NCBI RefSeq assembly: GCF_001906585.1 | Contig: NZ_JUJA01000157.1 | Span: 156,356-200,299 of the forward strand | From: Streptomyces kebangsaanensis | GTDB taxonomy: Bacteria; Actinomycetota; Actinomycetes; Streptomycetales; Streptomycetaceae | Direction of reading: 5' to 3' | DNA length: 43,944 bases | Notes under the pieces: generated by a model | The model's input: only the letters and a program-made list of their open reading frames with translations | Databases searched by the model: none | Told to the model about the DNA's origin: nothing | Part shown: positions 36,106 through 43,530 of the stretch, in pieces | Position numbering within the stretch: position 1 is the stretch's first letter | Layout: every line of letters begins with the position of its first letter | Program-made: the position numbers and the translations under genes

Positions 36106-37227
36106 TTACTTCTTGAGGCCGATCGCCGCGCAGGCCTCCAGGTACTTGCCGACGCAGATGTCGGACACCTTGTAGATGTTGTCCTCGACGACCGTCCCCT
36201 TGATGTTGTCCTTGGTCAGGGCGACCACGGAGACCAGCTGCGCGGGGATGTTCTGGTGGGTGGGGCTGCTGACCTTGTCCCGGGTGAGGGCGTCGAACTG
36301 GATGTCCCTGCCCTGGACCTTGGCCACGGCCATCTCGGCGGCGGTCTCGGCCTCGACCGGGTAGGACTTGTAGACGCTCATGTGCTGCTCACCGGCGATG
36401 ATCCGCTGCACGGCCTCGAGCTCGGCGTCCTGGCCGGTGACCGGCGGCAGTTTGGCGACGCCCGCCGCCTTGAGGGTCTTGATGACGGCGCCCGCCATGC
36501 CGTCGTTGGCGGCGTAGACGCCGACGATGTTGTCCTTGCCGATCGCGCCGATCGCCTGGGCCATGTTCGCCTCGGCGTTCTCCGGCTTCCAGTCCTTGGT
36601 GTCGTAGGACTTGGCGATCGTCACCTTCCCGCTGAGCTGGGTGAGCGCGCCCTCCTTGAACTGCGCGGCGTTCGGGTCGGTGGCCGAGCCGTTCATCATG
36701 ACGATCTTGTCGGAGCTGTCGGTGCCGGAGCCCATCGCCGCCAGCAGGGAACGGCCCTGCACCTCGCCGACCAGTTCGTTGTCGAAGGAGATGTACGCGT
36801 CGATCGGGCCCTCGGCGAGCCGGTCGTAGGCGATGACCGGGATGCCCGCGTCCTTGGCCTTCTGCACCATGCCGGCGATCTCGTGCGAGTCGACGGCGTC
36901 CAGCAGGATGATGTCGACCTTGTCGTCGATCATCTTCTGCATCTGGCCGGTCTGCTTGTTGGCGTCCGCCCCCGCGTTGGCGTAGTCGACGCGGCCCTTG
37001 CCCCGGGTCAGCTCGGCGACCTTCGCCTTGATGATGGGGTAGTCGAACTTTTCGTACCGCGTGTTGTCCGTCTCCGGCAGCAGCAGACCCACCGTCATGT
37101 CGCTGCCCTTGGTCGGGCCCGCGTCGGCGCTGGTGCCTGAACCGCCCAGCGCCCCGCAGGAGGCCAGCGAGAAGGTCAGCGCGGGCGCGGCCACGGCTAT
37201 GACGATACGACGCATCGAGGTGCTCAC
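36106..37227 (-). CDS. sugar-binding lipoprotein of an ABC importer (periplasmic-binding family 4)
   Basis: 373 aa extracytoplasmic solute-binding protein. The signal peptide ends in the lipobox LASC, so it is a membrane-anchored lipoprotein. The ribose/xylose-type fold shows MTVGLLLPETDNTRYEKFD, DIILLDAVDSHEIAGMVQKA, GIPVIAYDRLA, AYISFDNELVGEVQG, VYAANDGMAGAVIKTL and PVTGQDAELEAVQRI, close to the XylF/ChvE branch. GTG at 37227 is favoured by GAAGG eight bases upstream over ATG 37215. No ATPase or permease gene adjoins it, so it either serves a transporter elsewhere or acts as a sensor. Confidence 0.9.
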   Translation of the reverse strand: MSTSMRRIVIAVAAPALTFSLASCGALGGSGTSADAGPTKGSDMTVGLLLPETDNTRYEKFDYPIIKAKVAELTRGKGRVDYANAGADANKQTGQMQKMIDDKVDIILLDAVDSHEIAGMVQKAKDAGIPVIAYDRLAEGPIDAYISFDNELVGEVQGRSLLAAMGSGTDSSDKIVMMNGSATDPNAAQFKEGALTQLSGKVTIAKSYDTKDWKPENAEANMAQAIGAIGKDNIVGVYAANDGMAGAVIKTLKAAGVAKLPPVTGQDAELEAVQRIIAGEQHMSVYKSYPVEAETAAEMAVAKVQGRDIQFDALTRDKVSSPTHQNIPAQLVSVVALTKDNIKGTVVEDNIYKVSDICVGKYLEACAAIGLKK

Positions 37228-37593
37228 TTCTGGTGCCTTCCGGACGAGGGCGCAGCATTGCAACCCAGGTGACTGAAAAGCCAACGCGGAGGCGACCACC
37301 GGCGTCAAGCGGAACCACTTAACGAGATGACAACACCACGCTCCGCTGCACTGTGAAGACCTCGCGCAGCCTTGCGGAACCCCCTCCAAACGCCCTTTAC
37401 GGACCCTTCACCGGGTGGCGGTTCACCGCCGGGCGAAGAAGCACATGGCCCGATCGGCACCGCACCGGTCGCAACACCCGGAATTTCCAGTTCCTTTGCT
37501 CCGCGGTGTTCCATAGACTCGCCCCGTCTGTCGCGCCGGCTGCTCGCGACCATCGGCCCGGGCGCGATCGGGATCGATACGCGGGGGTGTTGG
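37228..37593. other. 366-bp divergent control region
   Basis: Lies between the sugar-binding lipoprotein and paralogue E. It must hold both promoters; a TAGACT at 37514-37519 is a possible -10 for the plus-strand regulator but lacks a well-spaced -35. The open frames across it lack signal peptides or family resemblance. Confidence 0.45.
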
Positions 37594-38580
37594 ATGACCG
37601 CCGGCTCGATGTCCGTCCTGGGACTGTCGAACCTGGAGGAGCTGCTCTACCGCCACCTCCTGAGACATCCGGGCGCACGAGCCGACGAGGTCCACCTGCC
37701 GGTGAACGCACCGCTGCACGAGGTGGAGAACGCGCTGAAACGTCTCCTCACCCTTGCCGTCGTGGCGGAGGGCGCCGACGGCGGGCTGTTACCGAGCGCC
37801 CCCGAGTCGGTCGTGGACAACCTGACCAGCATGCGGCTGAAGCAACTGCACGACGAGATGCGGGCCGTCACACAGGCACGGCACCTGGTCGCGTCGTTCC
37901 GCACCGAACAGGAGTCGGCCCCGGCCGAGGCTCCGGTCGTGGAGAAGCTCGAGAGCCTGGAGACGATCCGGAGCAGGATCGACACCCTGGCCTTCTTCGC
38001 GCGCGAGGAGATCCTGTCGGCCGAGCCGTACACCGCGCTGACCCACGAGAACATCCAGCACTCCCGGCCACTGGATTTGCGGTGCATCAAGCGGGGGGTA
38101 CGGATCAGGAACATCGTGCGCACCGAAGCGCTGGAGGACCCTCTCACAGCCGGCTATCTGCGCGAACTGGTCTCCATGGGCGCGGAGGTACGGATGCTGG
38201 ACGAGATATCCACGCGCATCCTCGTCTACGACCGCCGTATCGCGCTGACGCCTGTCGATCCCGCGGACAGTTCGCGCGGTGCCCTGGTGGCGCAGGAGCC
38301 GGGGCTGGTCGCCAACATGGTCGCACTGTTCGAGGAGATCTGGTCCTCCGCCGCGGAACTCACCTCGCTCGGCGGCCGGAGCGAGCGGGATCGGCTGCCG
38401 GAGGTCGAGCAGCAGGTACTGGAAGCCATGTGCCGCGGCACGAAGGACGAGATCGGGGCCCGGCAGCTCGGCGTGTCGGTGCGCACCTACCGCCGCTACG
38501 TGGCGAGCATCCTGCAGATCCTGGACGCGGCCAGCCGGCCGCAGGCAGCTCTCCTCGCCCGCGAACGGGGCTGGATCTGA
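37594..38580 (+). CDS. LuxR-HTH regulator with TrmB winged helix and PLD-like domain (paralogue E, TTA codon)
   Basis: 328 aa, a more distant and more complete member of the group. The N-terminus is a clear TrmB-like winged helix (LSNLEELLYRHLLRHPGARADEV ... ALKRLLTLAVV in two stretches). The middle has CIKRGVRIRNIVRTEAL and ILVYDRRIALTPVD, and the HTH is MCRGTKDEIGARQLGVSVRT..RYVASILQILDA. Codon 66 (37789-37791) is TTA, the leucine codon read only by the bldA tRNA in Streptomyces, so translation is probably developmentally gated. ATG 37594 with GGGGGTG upstream; ATG 37609 is the alternative. Confidence 0.85.
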   Translation: MTAGSMSVLGLSNLEELLYRHLLRHPGARADEVHLPVNAPLHEVENALKRLLTLAVVAEGADGGLLPSAPESVVDNLTSMRLKQLHDEMRAVTQARHLVASFRTEQESAPAEAPVVEKLESLETIRSRIDTLAFFAREEILSAEPYTALTHENIQHSRPLDLRCIKRGVRIRNIVRTEALEDPLTAGYLRELVSMGAEVRMLDEISTRILVYDRRIALTPVDPADSSRGALVAQEPGLVANMVALFEEIWSSAAELTSLGGRSERDRLPEVEQQVLEAMCRGTKDEIGARQLGVSVRTYRRYVASILQILDAASRPQAALLARERGWI

Positions 38581-38618
38581 GCCGGCTCCGGTACGGCACG
38601 AACACACACAGCTACTTG

Positions 38619-38654
38619 CCATGTTGGAAAGTCGATGTAGACTTTCCAACATGG
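38619..38654. promoter_or_regulatory. palindromic operator overlapping a start codon
   Basis: Perfect 15-bp arms (38619-38633 and 38640-38654) with a 6-nt spacer. The right arm includes the ATG of the next gene. TAGACT at 38638-38643, seven bases before the ATG, fits a -10 for a leaderless transcript. The gene pair that follows ends with a winged-helix regulator, so autorepression is likely. Confidence 0.7.
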
Positions 38655-39118
38655 AAAACATCGTTCCGGAAGATCCTGCCGATGCACGCGCAGCCCTGGA
38701 CGGCGCGGCCTCCGCTCGCGCAGCCCTCGCCGACCGCGCCACCGCGCCCTGGTGGTACCACGCCGGGCTGGGCCTCGGTGTGGGCATCGTCTTCGCCTCG
38801 ATCGACATGGGCGGCAGCCTGGTGCCCTCGGGCGTCATCGTCGGGGGGATCATCCTCCCGGCGACACTCACCCTGAGCGTCGCCCGCTCTCGCGGTGTCT
38901 CCGTCAACCGCTCGGTGTCCGCCCCGGGCACCCGTCGGCTCAACGGCCTGTACCTGCTGGCACTTGTCGTCCTCGGCGGCCTCGGTCTGAGCCTGAAGCT
39001 GGCTGCGGAGCTGCCGGGCGCCATGTCGGTGGCCGGCCTCCTGGCCCTGGTCCTCACCGTGTATGTCACCAGGCGCAACGACGAAGCGCTGCGCCGCGAT
39101 CTGCTGCGGCGGACATGA
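38651..39118 (+). CDS. small integral membrane protein
   Basis: 155 aa. An acidic/Ala-rich N-terminus of about 35 residues is followed by four hydrophobic segments (HAGLGLGVGIVFASIDMGG, VIVGGIILPATLTLSV, GLYLLALVVLGGLGLSL, AMSVAGLLALVLTVYV) and a basic tail. No enzymatic motif and no family I recognise. The ATG lies inside the palindrome at 38619-38654 with no Shine-Dalgarno, so a leaderless mRNA is probable. The stop overlaps the next start (ATGA). Such membrane protein plus winged-helix pairs are common in Streptomyces, and the membrane protein may be the only target of the regulator. Confidence 0.75.
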   Translation: MENIVPEDPADARAALDGAASARAALADRATAPWWYHAGLGLGVGIVFASIDMGGSLVPSGVIVGGIILPATLTLSVARSRGVSVNRSVSAPGTRRLNGLYLLALVVLGGLGLSLKLAAELPGAMSVAGLLALVLTVYVTRRNDEALRRDLLRRT

Positions 39119-39420
39119 CCATGTCCGGACTGGACGAAGTGATCCACCCGGCACACCGGCTGCAGATCTGCGCCATGCTCGCGGCGGTCGACTCCTTGGA
39201 GTTCTCGGTGGTCCGCGACGCTCTCGGAGTGAGCGACTCCGTCCTGAGCAAGCAGGTCAAGGTGTTGCAGGCGGCCGGCTACGCGACCGTGCGAAAGGCC
39301 CCCATGAATTCCCGCACCCACACCTGGCTCGCGCTGACCGACGCGGGCCGCGACGCACTCGCCGGTCACCTGGCGGAGCTGCGGCGCATCGCGGCCCTCG
39401 CCGACCCGGCCAAGTCGTAG
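39115..39420 (+). CDS. winged-helix transcriptional regulator (MarR/ArsR-like)
   Basis: 101 aa, one-domain winged helix: LDEVIHPAHRLQICAMLAAV, recognition helix in ALGVSDSVLSKQVKVLQAAGY, wing ATVRKAPMNSRTHTWLALT, and a C-terminal dimer helix AGRDALAGHLAELRRI. This is the compact transcriptional-regulator form related to MarR that works as a repressor dimer. The ATG overlaps the membrane-protein stop by four bases. The perfect palindrome before the pair is its likely operator. Confidence 0.85.
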   Translation: MTMSGLDEVIHPAHRLQICAMLAAVDSLEFSVVRDALGVSDSVLSKQVKVLQAAGYATVRKAPMNSRTHTWLALTDAGRDALAGHLAELRRIAALADPAKS

Positions 39421-39803
39421 GGCCGTCCGGCCGTTCCCACCGGATCGGCACGCGGCGGCCGGTGCCGTGCACCTCGACGCGGAGGGGCCGTCCCGGAACC
39501 GGACGCACGTGGGTGCGCCCGACAACGCGGTGAGGCGCGGTGCCCGGAGGCACCGCCCGGCGGCCGGGCCGGGAAGGCGCCGCGGCCCGGCGGGAACCGC
39601 CCGGCAGGCCCTGGCTCCCGTCGTCCCGCCCCCGGGCGGAAGACGCGACCGGGCAACAGCGCCCAGCGCTTCGGCAAACACCGTTCGCCCGTCGAGGAGC
39701 GGCGTCCGGTGCGTGCTCCGGGGGCCCCTGCTCGAAGAGCTTGGGGGGAGCGTGCCGGGCGTCGCGACGGGGCGAACGTTGCCCGTTGCGGCACTAGGAT
39801 CGG
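39421..39803. other. gene-free interval between the regulator and the RiPP-type genes
   Basis: About 380 bp of GC-rich sequence without a supported gene on either strand. I looked for a short RiPP precursor here and found no Shine-Dalgarno-preceded small frame with a leader-like sequence. Confidence 0.5.
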
Positions 39804-39864
39804 CGGCGAGTGGTACGAACCCGGCGTACCCCTCGGCAGTACGCCGGGTTCGTACCACTCGCCG
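39804..39864. terminator. 26-bp perfect inverted repeat, terminator of the M16 gene
   Basis: Arms 39804-39829 and 39839-39864 are perfectly complementary with a 9-nt loop, an unusually long match. It begins 46 bp past the M16 peptidase stop. No U-tract, as is common in Streptomyces. Confidence 0.7.
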
Positions 39865-39909
39865 TGTGGACAGGCCGGGGCCGCCCGGCGCGCCCGGCCC
39901 GACGGGGGG

Positions 39910-42537
39910 TCAGCCGAACCCGTCCACGGCCGTGACCAAGTGCGACGCCCGGTCCGGGGTGATGGCACCGAGCAGAACCGTGTCCATGTCGATGCCGGCG
40001 AAAAGCTCGCGACCCGCACGGGTCACCTCGTGGGCGGGGACCTCGGCCAGCAGGCGCGGAAGGCCGGTGAGCCACCGGGGATCACGGCCCGCGGCAGTCA
40101 GCTGACGGAGCAGGTCGGCCTGGGTGACCGGGGAGTCGAAGGCCCCGAGCGCCTGGGCGGTACAGAACTCCCGGGCCGCCTCGGTCTCCGCCTCGGTGAA
40201 CGGCTCGTCCCCCGCGCGGCGCAGTTCCTCGCGAACTCCCCGAAGCGTCTCCTCGGCCAAGCGGGGCGCCACCCGGGCCCGTACGAAGACACGGGGGGTG
40301 TCCAGCACGACGTCCCGTCCGCAATAGGCCTCGTATCCCCCCCTGGTCACGGCGCGCAGGCGCGCGGCCAGCCGAGAGCCGAAGTAGCCGCCGAACACGG
40401 CCGTGGCCAGGTAGCGGGCCGGCTCGGTCGTCGAAACCCGCCCGGTCGCGGCCTCCGGCTCAGGTGCGCACAGGGTCAGGTGCAGTTCGGGCTCGGCCGG
40501 GTCGCGCAGCACCAGCAGCCGTCCGCCCACGGACGTCCGCCGCGCGCCTCGTGCGGAGCCCGAAGGGGCGGACGCCCAGTCGGAGAGCGCTGCGGTCGCC
40601 GCCGCGACCGCCTGCTCGGGATCCAGGTCGCCGAGCAGGACGAGAACGCCGCCCCGCGGGTCGCCCAGCGGCGGCCCGCTCCCGGAGGGAACACGGCCGG
40701 GAAGTCCGTCGGCCGTGTCGCGCGCGAGCCAATGCCGGCGCAGGGCGTCGTCCATGAGGCGCTGTGCGGTCGGCCGGCCGGCCGGCGGCGCTGTGGGTGG
40801 GACATCCGGAACGGCGTACCCGCCGTGCGGGTCAGTGAGTTCGGCGAGGACGGCCAGCCAGGCAGGCAACCGCTCCGCAGGCGTACAGCCCGTGACGTCG
40901 CACCACTGCCCGTCCACGACCGCCCGGATGCTGCCGCCCAGGGCCGCCGCGCGTGCTTCCGCACGGGTCCGCGCCAGTGCGTCGCGCAGCCGGGCATCGG
41001 GCCCGGCGTGGTCCCGCCAGCCGGCCGGTCCCAGCGGCAGCCGCAGCCGCACCTCCACAGAGGGAACCCGCCGGTCGGCGACGGCCACCACACGCGTCCC
41101 GTTCTCCCACGTCACCTGGTGCAGCCCGGACCGCCTCGGCCAGACGGGCACGCCGTACGGCGCCGGTGGCAGGGCCTCGGGCGCGGCCCCGGCCCGATTC
41201 CGCCCGCCACCGCCGCCGTCCCCGGCGTCCACGGCCCGGACATCACCCTTGTCGGCGGACGACCATCGTGGGCGGCTGCGCACAGGGCCGGGGCGCAGCA
41301 CCAGCGCCGACGCCGGGGAACCCGCCAGCTCGCCCGCCGCACGGGCGACTTCGGCGGGGCCGACCGCGGCGAGACGAGCGGGCAGCAGATCGAGGAGGTC
41401 GGCCTGGCCGAAGAGGACCTCCAGCCGGCCGAGGGCACGGCACCGGGTCTCCAGGTTCCCGTGCAGCCGGTGGTGCTCGCCCACCATCAGTCCGACCGTC
41501 TGCCGTACCGCGTCCGCCGGGGGCCGGTCCGCCCAGTCGGCCCACCGCCCGGTGAGGGCGGCGAGTGTTTCCCTCGCGTCGGTGCCGGGCCGCAGCAGTG
41601 CCGTGACCACGAGCGCGTCGGGGTCCTTGGCGTCCAGCGGGCCGAAGAAGCCGCAACTCGTGCTGACCGGGGGCAGACCGGCCGCCGGCGGGCCCTGCTC
41701 TGCGGTGAGCCGGGCCAGTACGGCGTGCGCCAGGTAGCCCGGCAGGTCGGTATCCGGGTCGGGCAGTCGGTAGCCGGCCGCCAGCGCAGTCGCCGCGACC
41801 CCCGGCTCGGTGCACTCCACCCACCGCTCCTCGGCGGGACGGGGCTCGGCGAGCACGGGTGCGAGCGGCAGCGGGCGGGCCGCGATCCCCGCGAAGTGCC
41901 GCTCCACCAGCTCGCGGGTGGCCTCGGGCTCGGACGCGCCGACGATGGTCAGCACGGCGTTGCCGGGCACGTAGTGCGCCGCGAAGAAATCCGCGCAGTC
42001 CGCCACTGTGGTGGAGCGCAGCCGCTCCACGTCGCCGTATCCGTCGTGCGCGTTGGCGAAGCTCCGGAACATCACACCGGACAGCACGGGCCAGGGGAAG
42101 CCTCCGTACGGCCTGTCGTGCACCGCCTGCCGGATCTCCTGCTCCACACCACGCAGCTGTTCGGCCAGCGCGGCCTCGGTGAGGAGCGGGGCGCGCATGC
42201 GGTCCGCCTCCGCGAAAAGCGCCCGCTCCAGCGCCTGCGCCGGCACCACTTGGTAGTAGTCGGTGTAGTCCTGGTGCGTGGTGCCGTTGGCGTGGGCACC
42301 GAAGCGGTGCACATGCTCGTAGAAACGGCCTTCGGGCAGGCTGGCACTGCCGCGGAACATCAGGTGCTCAAAAAGGTGGGCGAATCCCTCCCGGCCTGGC
42401 GGCTCGGAACGGAACCCGGTGCCGTAGTGCACGGCGACGGCCACCCTCGGCTGCGGGAACCGGCAGTCCAGCACCACCCGCAGCCCGTTCGGCAGGGTGA
42501 ACCGGCTCAGGCCCGGCTGCGGACGGCTGGCGTTCAT
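39910..42537 (-). CDS. M16 zinc metallopeptidase, fused two-domain form
   Basis: 875 aa. The N-terminal half has the inverted zinc motif HLFEH at residues 54-58 and the distal Glu segment GVEQEIRQAV, so it is catalytically equipped. The family extensions NAVLTIVGASEPEATRELVERHFAGI and GYRLPDPDTDLPGYLAHAVL follow. After a Gly/Ala linker (about 430-460) the second half repeats the M16 fold (TWENGTRVVAVADRRVPSVEV) but has no HxxEH, as in the non-catalytic partner of M16B dimers. It starts 78 bp behind the phosphotransferase-like gene and has GGGAGAG upstream. In this context a leader-removing or maturation protease for the RiPP is likely. Confidence 0.92.
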   Translation of the reverse strand: MNASRPQPGLSRFTLPNGLRVVLDCRFPQPRVAVAVHYGTGFRSEPPGREGFAHLFEHLMFRGSASLPEGRFYEHVHRFGAHANGTTHQDYTDYYQVVPAQALERALFAEADRMRAPLLTEAALAEQLRGVEQEIRQAVHDRPYGGFPWPVLSGVMFRSFANAHDGYGDVERLRSTTVADCADFFAAHYVPGNAVLTIVGASEPEATRELVERHFAGIAARPLPLAPVLAEPRPAEERWVECTEPGVAATALAAGYRLPDPDTDLPGYLAHAVLARLTAEQGPPAAGLPPVSTSCGFFGPLDAKDPDALVVTALLRPGTDARETLAALTGRWADWADRPPADAVRQTVGLMVGEHHRLHGNLETRCRALGRLEVLFGQADLLDLLPARLAAVGPAEVARAAGELAGSPASALVLRPGPVRSRPRWSSADKGDVRAVDAGDGGGGGRNRAGAAPEALPPAPYGVPVWPRRSGLHQVTWENGTRVVAVADRRVPSVEVRLRLPLGPAGWRDHAGPDARLRDALARTRAEARAAALGGSIRAVVDGQWCDVTGCTPAERLPAWLAVLAELTDPHGGYAVPDVPPTAPPAGRPTAQRLMDDALRRHWLARDTADGLPGRVPSGSGPPLGDPRGGVLVLLGDLDPEQAVAAATAALSDWASAPSGSARGARRTSVGGRLLVLRDPAEPELHLTLCAPEPEAATGRVSTTEPARYLATAVFGGYFGSRLAARLRAVTRGGYEAYCGRDVVLDTPRVFVRARVAPRLAEETLRGVREELRRAGDEPFTEAETEAAREFCTAQALGAFDSPVTQADLLRQLTAAGRDPRWLTGLPRLLAEVPAHEVTRAGRELFAGIDMDTVLLGAITPDRASHLVTAVDGFG

Positions 42538-42579
42538 GACGTGGCTCTCCCGTGGGGGTGAAGGCGGTGCGAAGGCAAC

Positions 42580-42603
42580 GGCAGGTGGGGCACGGCACCT
42601 GCC
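42580..42603 (-). terminator. weak hairpin between the kinase-like and M16 genes
   Basis: GGCAGGTG (42580-42587) pairs with CACCTGCC (42596-42603) over an 8-nt loop, 12 bp past the kinase-like stop. Perhaps an attenuator that lowers M16 expression. Confidence 0.35.
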
Positions 42604-42615
42604 CGGCGCGCGTGG

Positions 42616-43530
42616 TCACAGGTCGATCAGGAACATCAGGAACGTGGCGTAGTGGTCGAACCCGGCGGTGTGCCAGCCGACATAGGCCGCGATGTCGTGC
42701 ACGTGCAGCAGGATGCGCAGCGCCGCCACGCGATTCCACTGCTCGCCGACGTCCCGGCCGTACCCCTCGAAGAGTGCCTCCAGCAGAAACTGCCAGCCCT
42801 GCTGGTCCCCGCCCAACTGCCATCTGAGTTCGACCAGTTCGCCAAGGACCCAACCGAGGTCGAAGTACCAGGGCGCCACGGCCAGGTCCTCGCCCGTCAG
42901 CAGGGTGGCAGTACCGTCGCCGTCACCTGGGACCAGGGAGCCGAGCCCCGGCGCGCCGTGCACCAGGGTCACGTCGCTGTCCTCGCCGGTCCGGCGGCAC
43001 CAGGCGGTGACCCGGGACCAGCGCTCGGGTCCCAGCCGGCTGCGCAACTCGGCGCCCACGTAGGCAGCACGGGCGACCGGTGCCCGTCCCGCCAGCCAGG
43101 TGTCGAGGCGCCGCAGGCCGCGGGGCGGGCCGGGTCGCGGGTCCGCGTTCGGCGGGCCGCCGGCGTGCAGTCGGCTCAGTGCGAGACCGAGACCGCGCAG
43201 CGGTTCCCGCAGCTGTGGCAGGGGGCCGACGGTCAGCAGCGCGTTCGCCACCGACTCGCCGCCCGCGACCTGGTAGACACGGCTCGTCGGACCGCCGTGG
43301 CCCACGGCCAGACGGACGGCGTCGGCCCGCCCGGCCGCGGCCAGCCGATGTTCGAGCCCGGTGGCGGTCCGGAACGGCTCCGGCGCCAGGCGTCCGGTCG
43401 TCCTGGTCCATTCATGACCGCCGGGCAGGGCACTGACCCGGGTGCGCAGCAGATCGGTGCCGTACTCCACCTCCTCAGCGGCCCCGGGCGTCGTGGGAGT
43501 GGTCCCGGACGCTGCTTCCGGCCCGCTCAT
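42616..43530 (-). CDS. degenerate aminoglycoside-phosphotransferase-like protein (RiPP cluster type)
   Basis: 304 aa. The APH-type lobe is recognisable from LGLALSRLHAGGPP, HGAPGLGSLVPG (191-202, where active APH enzymes have HGDxxxxN) and APWYFDLGWVLGELVEL (219-235, the metal-binding D region). The catalytic Asp of HGD is Ala here and the Asn is missing, so aminoglycoside-type phosphotransfer is doubtful. Such proteins accompany HFCD flavoproteins in class V lanthipeptide and thioamitide clusters, where they take part in Ser/Thr dehydration. ATG at 43530 overlaps the flavoprotein stop (ATGA), so the genes are coupled. Confidence 0.7.
   Translation of the reverse strand: MSGPEAASGTTPTTPGAAEEVEYGTDLLRTRVSALPGGHEWTRTTGRLAPEPFRTATGLEHRLAAAGRADAVRLAVGHGGPTSRVYQVAGGESVANALLTVGPLPQLREPLRGLGLALSRLHAGGPPNADPRPGPPRGLRRLDTWLAGRAPVARAAYVGAELRSRLGPERWSRVTAWCRRTGEDSDVTLVHGAPGLGSLVPGDGDGTATLLTGEDLAVAPWYFDLGWVLGELVELRWQLGGDQQGWQFLLEALFEGYGRDVGEQWNRVAALRILLHVHDIAAYVGWHTAGFDHYATFLMFLIDL

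Noticed and set aside
37305-37553. 82-codon minus-strand frame in the gap before regulator E, considered as a second signal peptide
   Set aside because: No hydrophobic core, no signal peptide and no DTVW-like motif.
39421-39909. Search for a RiPP precursor in the gap next to the M16 gene
   Set aside because: No small frame with Shine-Dalgarno, acidic leader and Ser/Thr/Cys-rich core was seen on either strand; the precursor is more likely to the right of the window.
39709-42561. 950-codon plus-strand open frame opposite the M16 gene
   Set aside because: Antisense shadow; Gly/Arg-rich with no family character.
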